Positions 32,774-46,100 of a stretch of DNA of 64,000 nucleotides are shown here, in pieces. The position numbers and the translations under genes are program-made. Position 1 is the first letter of the stretch. Every line of letters begins with the position of its first letter. This DNA comes from Pleurotus ostreatus/Saccharomyces cerevisiae fusant. Lineage: Eukaryota; Opisthokonta. The notes under the pieces were generated by a model. It did no database searches. It was given only the letters and a program-made list of their open reading frames with translations, and had not been told where the DNA came from. The stretch is from contig JAMQCK010000029.1 of the NCBI GenBank assembly GCA_024196135.1, positions 97,358-161,357 on the forward strand. Reading direction: 5' to 3'.

Positions 32774-35700
32774 GAGCTGGGTTGCGAAGGAAGAAGCGGC
32801 CGCGCGGCGGAGTAACTTGACGAGTAGGAATGCCAACTTGAGCGTGAGTGCGACCATAATGTATTGCTGTATTCCATTCGGCCTACGATATTGTACTGCA
32901 GCCGAGTGCCAGTAGCTGGAGGCACCCAATCCACGCGCGACTTATCGACGAGCTGAATAGATCTCAGAATTGTAGTGTACGGAATACGACAACAGTGCTC
33001 ACCCGCTCAGGATTACCCCTTTTTTCGTCCCGGTCGTCGGTTGCAACTCGTATGACTCGATAACCTCCAACGTTGACGCGCGACCCGTCGATTCGCGCGC
33101 CCTCCTGACGATCGTCTCCTCTCAATGCGAGGATGGCCTCGACGAGGTTGTCGGTATCATGCTTGGAACAAAATTGACGTGCCTACAAGCACAATCGCGT
33201 CGATGTCGGGACTTAGTTCCATCGGGCATGAAGGGAAGGTTGACCCAGGGAGTGTTCGACATGGGAACTAAAACAGCGATCTCTGCGTGCCGGTTGTTCT
33301 CAATATCAGTCAAACGCTCGCGGGAAATACAAGGTTTATCTTGGACGCTGGATTGTTGCACCTATACCTTCAGCGTAGACGTAAGTAGGTGGTCAAGCTC
33401 AACAGGCAGTAGCACGCATCTGGCAGAAGTCGATACCCTGATCTGCAACAGCCCTCTTGAGCTGTCCCTCCGGATGTCGTGCATTGAGGGCGAGTACAGC
33501 GAACTTGTTCAAGCAGCGGCATAATTGAGTTTCCTTTCACGGCTGAGCCAACAAGCTTCGTGTGGGTGTAGGACTGTTGCAGCGTTCGGCGGTGGAAAGG
33601 GCGTATCTTGAACTTGAAGAAGTCAGCCGCACTGCTTGATGGTTCAGACGATGGGTAGCGAGACAAGCGTATCGCCTCATCGCAGCGGCTGGAAAGGCAG
33701 GACTATATTGCGAAGTTAAGAGCGACGAGCATGCACGGATGCCAGTCGAGCTCGACGCGACCGGCAGCGGCAATGGCGACGGTCAGGACGAAGATGTCCT
33801 TCGCCAAAAATGGGTCTGCGTGGCGTGGGACTACATCGGCAGCGACCGAGGAAGGCCGCCGTTGAAGCCGTTCTCTCCACCCACCACGACCATGGGATGG
33901 GCTTGCGCTTTGGATTGCGAAACTGGACCACAAATATCTTAATTTATCTACCACGTCTTACGTGCTTCCATCTCGCTCGATGTCGTTTTCTCTTCGAAAT
34001 GGCCTCAATCCGACCGTGACAATCGAATTCAAGTGCCACTGGCTAAAGACTCTTCGAGGCGATCATGTACCCCCTTTCAAGACAACTGCGCTGTGATACT
34101 ATGAAGTATTTGGTATCGTACTGACCTGAGATTACGATACCCGTACCCTTTGACGATCGCTAACATTTTTCATCCCTTCATCTCCTACGGCTTGAGGGCG
34201 AAGCAAAGTTGTACGTCCTCTGCTTGTCACTTATTCACCATCTGACACAGTCCAAGCGCACAGAAAGGAGGCTCTCTATTCTTTTAGCGCCTTGGCGCTT
34301 AAGCTCAGCCCAGTGACTGAGTCTATGACTCGCGCGCGTTCCTCAATTTGACGACGTACTAGCGCTCATATAACGGATCCTCGTCGATTAATGGGACGAA
34401 TGCTTCTGTTCTCTCTATCTCAAAACTCTGCTCAATCATCTTGCAGCGCGAACCTTACTTCGCCAAGCATGCGCCACGATGTTGAACACGTCCTCACGAT
34501 TGAACAGGCGACCCTCTCGAGTATACCCACCATGCAAAGCAAGGTTCTGCCCAGTCGTCCGAGGCACCCTCGTCCAGACAAGCTTACGGCCTATCCCTAT
34601 CCTGTCCTTCCTCCTTTCGATCCGTCTTGAACCCATCGCACCCTCCCGAACGACGCGGATTTTGTTATCCCGTTTCGAAGGCCAGCGGCATCCCCGCCAT
34701 TCAGTATCCTTCGCCATCGGCTTCTGCAGCGGGCTTCTATCCTTGAAGCCTGTCTAGCTAGTGCCCTCCCGTGCTCTTCCTTCGCTCTTGGCTCCTTCCC
34801 CTCCCACCTGAGATTGCTATCTCTCGAGCGAAATGCACCCTCACTCGAAAGCTCTTCCCGTTTAGGCTTGAATACTCCCACCAACGCGTTTGTGGCAGCC
34901 GCTTTCCCCCGCTCAAGAGGATCACGCCCCCGTAGACATCGATTGGCTGGTACGAGGCTGTCCTTATCGGTGCGAAGCAGAGCTCATTCGGACGGACGAG
35001 GATCTCAGGTCGCCCGCAGCGCGTGACCGCGAGGAACGCAAGGGCGAATAAATCCAGGATGAACGGCGGAAAAACAGGCGTATTTGTGGCGCGCCGCGTC
35101 GGCCTCGCTGCGCACCTCCACGTACCTCCGGACATGCTACGTCGGGCGCTATAGGGTGAGAAAGGTCAATTTGCACATTGTATGGGCACGGTTTTAGAAC
35201 GTGCTCTACGCTGACATAGAAGGCGCTTTATGCTGCTATCGAAGTGCGGTCTTCGTCCTTCGAGAAGCAGACGCGTACGAACCCCTGCGTGGACTCCCGA
35301 CCTTGCAAGATGCAAGTTTGGATCGAAGCCTGCGGGAGGACGTGATGGATTTAGCTCCATGCAGTTTACTTGTAGACCAGGAAAATCCCCGCGCCTCGTC
35401 AAGGCGTCTGAAGACCCTCGCCATTCCTCTCATTCATGTCCGCGTGGTCGCGCTGCTGGCAGAAGACAGCGAGGCCGACGAGACGCAGGCTCAGCTACCG
35501 TCAGGCATACCCAAAATTGTCGCGCCGACGCGTCGCAAGAGCATCGCGTATTGATGCTATGAAAGGCTGGGTGAACCTCGCCAACCGAGTGCGTGCTCGC
35601 CACCCGAGTCCGAGTCGTAAGATAGATAGGTGAACGTCGTACCGGGCTTACGGCAGGAACACACGCGCACCGTCAACAAATCGAGACCAGACATACATTC

Positions 35701-38700
35701 ACGCTATACAACAGGACACGGAGGCGCGTACCACCGTAATCGCCATAATCGCCGGTAAGCCAACGTGCGTCTCGTACGTGAGTCTCTCAAATGTATTGCC
35801 AGCGCCAGCGCTGAGATAGCCTTGAACGCCGGAGAGATGAATAACGAGAGGGATGCTAGCCTAGCACATCGGATAGCGCCCATATACCATGTCTGTATAG
35901 TGCGATGAACGTTTGGAGGCCGGAGTATTGTGGCGAGCTTGCGAGATATAGACGAGGCAACGCCCGCATAGCAGGCCTGGGAGCGTCGGTGGCGCAGGCG
36001 ACAGGAACGTAGCCGAGGTCCACATATGAAGTTCGCCGACAAATTACCCAGCGTAAGCAGGCGGCAGGTCGGATGCATCCCGCAGCCATGTTCGAGAGTC
36101 GACGCGTCCTCCTTGCGGTTCCCGGAGTCCACCTCCCGCGGCGCTGCAGCCGACGCAAACGGCGGCACGGTCGCCACTGCCAAGCCCGTGATGCCCAAAC
36201 CCAAACCCGTGGGTGGTCCCAAATCCCGACGCTGATTCGCTTATGCCCAACCTTGATTTTGTATCACCGTTTCGGGACGTTGTGTCGCGTCGTGTCACAG
36301 AAACCCACCGAGCGACGGGCGCGTCCACATTCAATCTTTCCGGCGATCCCGCGCAAGCGAGGGCGATCAGAGGAAAATTTTGCGCGAGGGACGAGGAAGA
36401 TTTCTGTGACGGTATGGTGGGAGGACCGAAGAGGGCCGACCGCACATGTGAATGGGGCGGACGGAGAAGGCATGAGAAAATGCCGGAGATATTCTGGGAG
36501 GGAGCCTCGTGGGCGTCGGCTATCTCCGGCGGCGACTTCCGTCCCCCATTGAGTGCGAGAGAGATGTCTCCGGCTGTCTAAAGAGGGCGCAGTGTCGCTT
36601 GGAAGGCCGCGGCAAAGACCAAGGAGCCTAGACGACGATAGGTAAAGCTAGGGCGAGCGAGATGGCCAGGAACGCTAGTGCAGAGGAACGTTCACACAAG
36701 AGTGTTCAATCAGCGGGAGGGCCATGGCCGCTACTCGACGCCAGCTGCATGAGAGTGTAAAAACCGCGAGCATCCGCCAGAGTGAAGGTGGTCTCCTTTC
36801 ACGCACGAGGTCCTACGTGATGAAGAAATCGGACATCACAAGTCGCGATGCCATTCGGTGCCACAAAAACCCCAAACAAGCAGATGAGGCGTAGCTCAGC
36901 GTCAAGCGTGTGCATATATGCAAGTCCTTCGGTATTAAGTGCGTATATGGGTATGCACTTCTGAGTAAGTGCAAATTGGCGAGACGTACCATTTACTAAG
37001 CCCCTCCGCTTAAATTTCTGGCCTCAGCTTCGCGCTGGCTGGCAGAGCTTGTTGGTCCAGTAGCGCGACGTCAGCGAGCAAGCCCGATTATCTTCTTTTC
37101 AAGCAGAGGAGTCGCGTCTGCCGAATAAACATACGCGTCAATCTGGCAGCGACGATCTCCCCCACAGCAAAATACTTCCGTAGACGCGCACCTAAAAAGC
37201 TTCCGCTGCCATCCTGATGCTTCCGCCCGATGACGCTTCCTCAATGCGGAGAAGTAGCTCCTTTTTGCGAGGAGGGCGAGCCCCGTGAGGCAGCGGGCGG
37301 AGCATAGCGCGCCTGCGAGAGACTTGCAAGTCACCTGTAAGTGGGGAGGCGACAGGCGGTCGTCCTGACGAATGATTCTGTCTCAGTTTACAGTAGATGT
37401 ACAGGTTTAGGAGGCGTACCTTCCTGCTCGTGATAACGAGGGTATCAAAGAGGTCGTAAGGACGATGGCAAGGGCGCGGCGCGTGCAGGCAAGGGCGAAG
37501 GTGTAGGTGACCTCGAGGATACCAGCAGACGGGGCGAGGGAAGTCGTCATAATCCGCTGGGTCTCGGTCTACAGCTCCTGTACTGTGAGTACGCTTGGCG
37601 ACTGGGAGCCAGAAGGCGGAGGCGATGCTGGACTCCGGAATACTCGTACGGTCATACCAAGTGAAGGTGAAAGACATGGGGAAGGAGAAGGGGGGAGGAC
37701 GCACCGCCTCCGGCGCCGCTAACGTTGAGGCTTTTGAGCTCTACATGCGACGCGGTAATTCCGCCGCTTGTAGGCGCCTGACACTGTAGGTCCTCAAGGC
37801 TTTCCGTATGTCGGGACGTGATCTGAAGGCAGTGATCAATAGAGCAGGCGAGAAGGATCGACTGACGCGCCACAAATGGTCTTTAGAGCGGCGTCTCCTC
37901 ATCTGGAAATGCTATCGATGGCTTCACACGCAGAAGTAGACGAATGCTACCCACCGGACTCTGCGGAGAACAGACACGTACTCGCCTGTCGACTCGTCGT
38001 CCCCTCGCTACCCTCCCCGCGCGTTCTTGTTGCCCTTCTTGCGCGACCGTCGGTAATAGACCAGCGGCTGCCCGGTAATCGACTCGCGCCCGCCACCCAT
38101 GACGCGGTCAGCAGACCGCGATCTGACGGCACTCAATGTCGCCTTCGCGCCTTCCCCTCGTCGTCAGTAATCTGCGCGCATAGTCCACGTATGTCGCGTA
38201 CGTACACGTACCCTTCGACTCCTCCGGCCGTCCCTAGTTCCTGCTCGAGCACCCATCCTGCCAGCGCGCGCATACATAAGCAGGGCCCGCCAAGGACGCC
38301 TCTGTCCTCGGCATCAGCGTAGAGGCGTAAACGAGGGCGGACTCTGCGTTGAGGCGTAAACCGCGCTCCTCAGGCGACCTGCCCTCGCATCAGCGCGACC
38401 TCATAGCCCCTTCGCATCAGCGGTATGTTGTGTTCGCTAGCGGCCCCGGTAACAACCGGCCTCTCGTCAGTCGAATTTTCACGCGTAAACTGGGAACGAC
38501 GTGGATGAAGTAGGCGAGAGGGGTGCGCTTACCTCTGACGTTTGTCGGAGGAGCCGCAGACCACTTCGAAGGCCTCCGTTGTCTGGATAAGTGAGCAATC
38601 AGCGGTCCCCCACACTTATGCGGGGCGATGCGGGGGTGGCGAGTGGGGTGGGGGAGGAGCGCGATGAAGGTGCACCGTACTTAGCGATTAGAGCTCGTCG

Positions 38701-41392
38701 GGCAAGGTGAGGTCGATAGACACGACGACGGCTTGAACGAGAACTAATCGTCGAGGCCTATGCTCCAGCGCGATGATACCTGCACCACGACGAAGGTCAG
38801 CAGATCGCCTATGATACGCGTAAACAAGCAGACTAGCCCGTACCATTGGATCAGCGGGAATGTTCGAGTGCCCCACTCGGAGTTGAGTCCTGGGAGTCGC
38901 TGGGACAAGAGGGTATACAAACGATCTGACAGTGATTGGCTAGGCTCGGTAGGCTGTATTGAACCAATAGGTCGTATGTGGCTTTCTAATCACCAGGCCG
39001 TATGACGCACTATCTTCAACGCAGGGGGGACGGATTGCGTCGCAGATCGGTCGTCGGTCTGTCGGCGGGCGACGCTGGTGCTGTGTCTCCCACTCTCCCA
39101 CTCCCGGGAGCCTTGGCGCGCGCTCACCGTCGTGTGACCATCGGCTCGTGTGACCTTGACAATGCGTGTGACGACGGTCCGGCATCTCAGTTGTCCTGGG
39201 AGGGGTCCCGCGGAGGAAAAGGCTTATCGCATGTGATATCGATTTATGTGATTGAATGGCGGGCGGAGGAACGAACGGAGGGGTGTCCCACCGTCGATGG
39301 CCGGGCGATGGGGGTCCCGATGCGCAGAGTACAATAGCTGCGTGCGCCTACCGGCGTATTAGAGACTACTGAGCGCCTCTCCGGACTCGCGGGGCCGCAG
39401 GCAGATCAGATTTATGCTTGGCAGGCAGCGATGCCGATACGAGAACATCGGGGGACGCAAGCGACGCGCGGCGGTCAGGAGGGCGGCCTCAACAGGCTTG
39501 CAAAGCGAAAGGCTGTGGCAAGAGACGCGGACTAGACATGACTCATCCCCTCTCATCTGTAAACCGTGACAGGCGCGTGACGGGCGGGTGCCTCTGCCAC
39601 CGAGATCTTGAACACAGCCTCCGTCGAGCTTTTGGTTCCGTGCGGGGCAGATGACGCGTCGAGGACATGGATTGGGAGCGCGAGCCGCGTCCTGCATAGG
39701 AAGAGCCTTGCCTAGAGAGAGCCAGAGCGCCTGCTTGCCCTCGCGCACGTACTTCCCTACTTCCCGTACTTCCCATCCAAAGACGTCGGCCACGCCGCAA
39801 ATTATGCAAGTTCAGGAAGGCACATCGCAAACGATCGAGGGTGCAGATACGCAGGACAAGAGGCGCATTACATTGACAATGGAGGGACGTCTAGTCCAAT
39901 GGAAAGACGCGCTGCGGGAGTCTGACACTTCGCGACAGGATAGGACGCACCGCTTGTCTTGGGGGGTGTCTAGGTCCAGGCCTCAGACCCGTAATTTTGC
40001 ACGTGGCCGCGTTGTGTGGCGCCGCCGAGGGCGACAATGGAAGGGGGCGCCCCGCGGTTGCGACGCAGCAGCGCTGGGTTGCTGCGAGGAGGGGAGACAG
40101 GTACGGCCGAGGAACGGGGGTGCGATATTAGGCGCGGCCGGCGATTACCGAGATGTCGGTGAGAGAGCGCGGGATTGGTGATCATGCACATCTTCAGCGT
40201 GTGCGCTGAGCGAGCTTGAATTTGTTGAGCACACATTGTCAGCTGAATAAAGTAGGTGGACGTACGCGCGTACCGAACACCCAGTTCGGCTTCTGTGATG
40301 TTGGTTCATCGATTCGCGGCCTGCACCTTAGATGGGCGGCCATGAAAGGGAGACGGTACCTGGTAAATGTCAATGAGTGCTCAATTTAGAGGCTGCAACA
40401 TGAAGGGGCTGGAGACGGGCAAGATGGGAGGGCGGGACAATCAGGCTTGCAGCTAGGGTGACCGTGGCGCGGCTGTATCACGGAAAAAGCGGTACGGCGG
40501 GTGACTTGGGCTTGCCGCGGTCTGTCGTTCTGAGAAGCGCGGCGCGCGGGAGGGGGAGAATGGGCGGGGGAAGAGGACCCAGTGCCGTGGCTAGACGTGG
40601 TATGGCGGGACCGAACGAATATAGCATCGTGCCAGCTAGGAGAGTAATATGTTGAGGAGGAGACCAGCAAGGCGTAGCGCGTGGGGGCTCATGTCGCCTC
40701 GCGCGCAGGAAATGACGAACGAGCACGGAGATGAGAGTGCGAATCCCTACAGCAGATATTTCCATGAGTCGCGCAACGTGGTCGGCTTATCGCATGCGCC
40801 TTTTGCAGGCGCTGCAAAGAACGATCCAGAACGAGAATAGGTGGCTGGCGCGAGGCATCTTATCTGGGGCGTGGTGGATGTATCTGTTACACTGATGCCA
40901 GCGGGGCGTCATCGCGGTCCAGTCGGTGAAGACTGAACAGGGATTGCTCTTGCGGGTCGTGAACGTGCGCCGGAGAGAGCGCGGGCTGGGAGGCGTGGTG
41001 ACTACCGCGGCGGCGGCGATCCCCATTGCGAGCGGCAGTATTTAGTGCATGTGGCAGTTAGCCTTTCCCTGAGAAGGGACCTGGCTGGACGCGTCCAAAA
41101 CTCGTCTGAATTGAGTGAGGCGGTCACAGCTATGCGGAGCGCAGCCGGCTCGTCGTACCCAGCAGCGTTGACGCGTCGAGGAGGCCGGCGTCTTGTACGC
41201 GAATTCGGCGTCACGCAAGACGCGTCAGCCGGACGGAGACTGGCGGGGGTCTGATCCCGGGAAAGACGCCAGAATTTTAATTTTTATCGGGATCGAGATC
41301 TGCGGACCCCGGACACCCCCGAGTACCAAGCCAAGTCCAAGCGGTGGCTTGAAATACTCCAATGATCGCATCCGAGTCTCGTTGCGCCTACG
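32774..41392. other. 8.6-kb gene-poor region
   Basis: No gene can be supported. Many short overlapping frames exist on both strands, none over about 180 codons and none with a domain I recognise. Protein-like scraps include RLTDIENNRHAEIAVLV (minus, about 33300), WVCVAWDYIGSDRG (plus, about 33815) and a Pro/Lys-rich end VMPKPKPVGGPKSRR (plus, stop at 36235). These could be relics or exons of unrecognised genes. No terminal repeats, polyprotein motifs or transposase signatures are visible by eye. A short repeat cluster lies at 38311-38422. Confidence 0.55.
38311..38422. repeat. Interspersed short direct repeats
   Basis: GCATCAGCG occurs at 38311, 38387 and 38414, and GAGGCGTAAAC at 38322 and 38351, within 112 bp. 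The spacing is irregular (about 27-76 bp), so it is not a CRISPR or a simple tandem array. Confidence 0.65.
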
Positions 41393-43110
41393 ATGTCCTT
41401 CTCACCCGCATCGCCGCCGTCCATCCTGCTCACCGTCAGCAGCAACAACCGCCACAGAGCACACCCGTACTCCTCATCCGTCTCCTCCTCGTCCGCCTCG
41501 ACGAGCAGCTCTGTCAGCGACCGCGGCGAGCCTCTCTCATCGGAGACCTCCCTCAGCGGCAGCGAGGCCGGCCCCCTCCCCAAACGACCCATGTTGTACA
41601 CCCCGCGCGGCCGCGTCCGCGTTGCCCCTCTCCCCGACCCCAGAAGATCAGTCCTTGTCACCGAATCCGGCGATGAGCTCCCGCTTCCCTTTGATGACCC
41701 CGACATGAATCGCGTCCCCGCCGCCGCGTCGGTCAGCTGTCCGGCCATCACGAAGACCGAGTCCGCGCCGCCCATGCTCGGGAACAAGGAGAACGAGAAG
41801 GACGAGCCCGTGCAGTACGCGACTGCCGCGACCGTCCTCAGTAGCGCGCCACCGCTCGGCTCGCCGCGCAAAAAGAAGTCGCGCCCGCTTTCCAAGACGC
41901 TCCTCCGGCCCTTCTCGATGTCCTCCTCGGGTGGCGACGCGGACATCAAGCGTTGCAGCTCGCAGTCGCCCTCCGAGACGTCGCTCACCCCCACACCCTC
42001 CCTCGCCTCCAACAATAGCACAGCCACGCACGTATCATCCGCCACCCTCAAGTCCTTCCCGAGCCCCGAGGAGATCCTCACGCTCGGGACCATCAACCTC
42101 TTCCGCACCTCCTCGCGATCCTCGGACTCGGGCAGCAGCCTCCGCAGCGGCTGGGGCCGCCGGACGTCCAAGGCCTCGCTCTACAACGGCGGCTCCCCGC
42201 TCACGCGCAGCGAGAGCACCCAGTCGTACGCGTCACCGGCGAAGGCCGGCCCCAGCTCGTCCTCGGTGCCGTCCAGCCCGCTTCTCGGCAAGAAGAAAAA
42301 GAAGTCGCGTTCAAGCTCTGTCTCCGCGCCGGAGCGCCGGATGCTTAACGGACGCGTCTACGGGCGCCGCCCCGTCTCCGCCGTCAATCACTTCCGCACG
42401 GCCCGGGACACGGATCCCGAGTTCGTCGAGTGGGGCTACGGTGGGATGGGGAGCGTGAAGAACGAGGACAATCGGTGGAGCAAGGTCCAGGGCGCGACGT
42501 CCTTCGGCTCGCGCGATCCTGATGAGGATGATGGCAGCGGCATGGGCTGGGTCCGGCGGAGGAAGGAGCAGCGCGAACGGGAGGCTAGGGAGAAGGAGGA
42601 GCGCGAGAAGAAGGCTGCATTGCCCGAGCCGGAAGTCATCGTAACAGGTGCGTCTCCGCCTCATCGATGTTAGTGCCGGTGCTGATTTTCGCGCCAGCAC
42701 CACCTCGTACACCCTCTCCAAAACCCGCCCCGCCGACGCGTCCTTCCCAAGATACTCCCCGCCAATCTACTACAGCCGCGCCGACTCAGCAGCACGAGAC
42801 GAAGCTGGTAAATATCCCTGCTGGCTCTCAGCGCGGGCGGACAGCATCGCGCAGCAATTCCCTCGGCCTCACCGGCATCGACGAGCCCCCTCAGGAGGCG
42901 CGCGAGCAGGCCGAGGAGCTCTCCCGGCACCTGCACGATATTTCGCTCAACACGTCGTCTGAGGAAGATTCGGACAGCGAGTCCTCGGGCGACGTCGAGC
43001 GCGAGGAGGACGATGACGAGGAGGACGAGGAGGAGGAGAAGCGGACGGAGGAGGCGCGCCGCAGCGCGAAGGCGGCGGGTGTCGAGCTCGTCAGCCGGCA
43101 TTCACATTAA
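41393..43110 (+). CDS. Serine-rich intrinsically disordered protein
   Basis: Two exons (41393-42647 and 42698-43110, 50-nt intron) give 555 residues. Almost all is low complexity: Ser-rich runs (SSSVSSSSASTSSSVS), basic patches (SPRKKKSRP, GKKKKKSRSS), many SP sites suited to proline-directed kinases, a charged helix RRRKEQREREAREKEE and an acidic block EEDDDEEDEEEEKRTEE near the end. The most ordered part is around VNHFRTARDTDPEFVEWGYG and DNRWSKVQGATSFGSR, which is probably the conserved core. No enzyme domain or membrane segment. Such composition suits a regulatory or scaffold protein, but that is inference. Family not recognised; the stop (TAA) follows SRHSH. Confidence 0.7.
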
Positions 43111-46100
43111 TTCGCACCGAACGCGAGGAAAACCCAAAAAACATAGGAGAAACGATGACGAGAGGAAGGACAACTCCCGCGCGCCTGCCATTGCGCTCGC
43201 GCTGCAACAACCCCGACTCTGGACGGTGCTATATTGGTTCTGGGACTCTTTCATATTGATCATTTGTGCGTTGCTTTTCTTGCTTCATTCTTGTCCTACT
43301 ACTTCTTCGCTCTCCTGCCCTTCGCTGTCTCTCTTGCTTTCTATTGTTCATCGTCGCTGACTCGTCATCACAGATACTTGTGTGTATACCCTCTCGTCGC
43401 CGGCTGCCCCCGGCCCGTGTATCATAGCCTGTTTCGCTCCTGCAATTTTCTTCTCTTCGGTCATTCGTCGTCGCATCATCATCCCATCCCCATTCCATAC
43501 TCGCCGCTCAGCATCTCATATTCGACACTCAACATTGTCACCATCACCATCACCGTATTCATTATCCCCACTTTATTCGCACTATTGCTCAATTCCGATC
43601 CGCACTACTCAATGCCGATTCGCGCTACTCATAGGCGCGCTATCCGACGCCGGCACCGCCAATTATAACACCCATTCCGTCTCTCGTCACCACCGTCTTC
43701 GCCAGCTTGTCGGTCCCAGCCGATATCCGCGTCGATGCTCGCGTAGCCGATGCCTCGTCGTCCAGCTACTCACCGACCCGCTCCCCATTGTCTCCCGCCC
43801 ATCGACTCGCGTCTCATTATCCGACTCAACCAATTGTCCGCCTGCTCGCTTCGTCGTTCGCCCTGTATGCTCATTCAACCAGTTTCGCGTTCACATTGGT
43901 TGTCTATAGTTGGATTATCTTCTTCGCGGGTGGCCGTGTGGTCCCGTCGAGCTACTGCCCTTCGGCTGGCGTTGCGCTATTATTCGCCCTCGGTTGGCGT
44001 GCCCCCCTGTAGCCGTCGCGCTACTGGGCTGGCGCTACGCTACTTGTCGCATTATTGGCCCACGACCGGCGACGCGCTCGGATGGCGTTGCGCCACTCGC
44101 CGCCGCCGGCCGTGGTCTGCCTGCCTCGAGAGGCGGGCGACGCTTCCTCCCCCTAGCGCCTGGCCGACGCCGGACAGCGCCTGTCATCGCGGCTCCACGG
44201 GTCGACGATCGCTCGAGGCTTCGCGCCGCTAGCATCGACGATCCCTTGTCAGGCTTCGCTTCGCGGCGTCGACAGGCATCGCTTCGCAGCGTTCAGAGGG
44301 TCGCCTCGCGGTGTCGAGAGGTCCGCCTCGAGGCTCGCAGCAGGGCTCAGGGCAAGGGCAAGGGCGCCGCAGCACGTCCAGCTCACCACGATGCTGCGTC
44401 TGGCGTTGCCTACCATACCTCCGGTATTGCCTACCATCGCTCTGGTGTCGCCGGGGCTTATCACCCTACTCTTGTTCCATCGTCGGTTGCTTGGTGTACC
44501 TACTTCATTGACACGCAGCATTACTTATGATATTTCGCATGCATTTATGGATTTTATGCGCTTTCAGAGTTCTCCTGTGGTGTGCTCGTGTGAAGGCTTG
44601 GCTGGTCGAAGATGATAAGGCGAGCAGAAGCAAGGTAGGCTTCAGAGTTTTTTCGGAGGTCGCCGCATGACTTCAAAGGTCTTCAATGGTTGAAGCTGAA
44701 CTTCAATGCTGACGAGAAGAGGGTGCTTGCATCATTTGCTTGGAAGGGTACGAACAGGACTTCTACTGACGTTGCAAACAGTCATCGAAGGCAGAGGAAG
44801 AAAGGAAGGAGAGAAGGGTGCACATTGTCTGTTGGTTTCCCACAAGTCAGTTACGGTCGACTGCGGGCTTGCAATTGGGGGTACCCTAGAATGAAGGGCA
44901 CTACTACGCGCGAATATTCGACGACATATCGTTGTAAGCCGCAGGAGGCGCGCGGTAGAACGGTATGCGATTCGGCTCTCAGGACTTCAAGCCTGGCTAA
45001 ATAGGCGAGCAGGATATGTGTCTTACCCAGTCGAAGGTCTACGCCTCCCACCACGATCCCATCGCTATCTCTGGTCCTTCCCAAGCCGAGTATGGAAGCT
45101 CTCGTCGCAGCGACTGTGAGGTCAGTACCGCGGCTACTGGATGGAGCCGTGACGCACTCGGATGGACCCATATGCGTTGCACAGGATGGGGTGCTACCAG
45201 AGGGACTCCTGATACGCGGTGTCCTGCCGGGGCAACTGAGGGTGTGGGACCCACAAAGGCTTGGGTACACTGCTTTGTGCTCAAGGATGGGGCGGCGGCG
45301 GTTCACGCGGTGGGAAGATGCTCCATGAGGACCTTTTACCAAGGGTCATATAATGGATGCGTGAGGAGGGGAGACGTCGATGGCTGACATTGTGGCGCGC
45401 GCACCTCCCTCGGTGCACCCAGATTCTCAGCGCCTCATCCTCGAGCGGGGCTGGCGCGTCGATAGTGAGTCAACGCTCCGCCTCTCCTTCATCATCGCCC
45501 TCCACAGGTCGGCGTCGACGGCGCTGGGAATGTGGCGCGCGGACGGAGCAGGTGACCGTGGCCCGAAGCAGGTGACGCCGGCGCGCGAGAATCGGGCTTC
45601 CGAGCTCACGTACGCGGAGGCTAGACCGGGGCAGCGTTTTGCGCCGGCAGAAGGCGGGTGAGGAATAATACAGTACTCGCGAAGGGGGGTACGGTGGACT
45701 TCGGCGGACGCGATGGTCACAGGCGGCCTGGACGGACTCGGAGCAGTGTCACGGCGGCGAAGGGGAGTCAATGAACGGGGATCAGACCATGTTGCGAGGT
45801 CCATGTCATGAGATCGTCTTCTGCGTAAACGGGGAGCATTCGGACGGACTTCGTGACTAGGTGAATGGAGGCCGAGGCGGGACTGCGTTAGAGGAGCTTG
45901 GAGTCGCCGGTCATCTCTGCAAGCCGCCCGCCACGTCCTCGGCGTCGATGGACCATTGTTAGCCGCGGCGCGATCGACGGGCTAGACAGCTGCGATAGGT
46001 GCGCACGTCCTGCATCGAGGTTCTGCCGCTAAGCTGCTGGATCGTAAGTCCCAAAGTAGCCGCAATGAGCATGGATCACGAAGCGCTGCGTACACGTACT

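Noticed and set aside
35201..35554. 117-codon plus-strand open frame ending in KIVAPTRRKS
   Set aside because: The KIVAPTR end recalls the hemerythrin KMIAPTR tail, but no HHE residues or matching exon are present; taken as coincidence.
38311..38422. CRISPR-like array
   Set aside because: Repeats are 9-11 bp with irregular spacing, and the DNA is eukaryotic.
42648..42673. 26-nt intron in the Ser-rich gene
   Set aside because: Too short to splice; the 50-nt version ending at 42697 also keeps the frame and has a CTGAT branch-like site.
44851..45342. 163-codon minus-strand open frame
   Set aside because: No domain, no promoter signal, and overlapping plus-strand frames look equally plausible.
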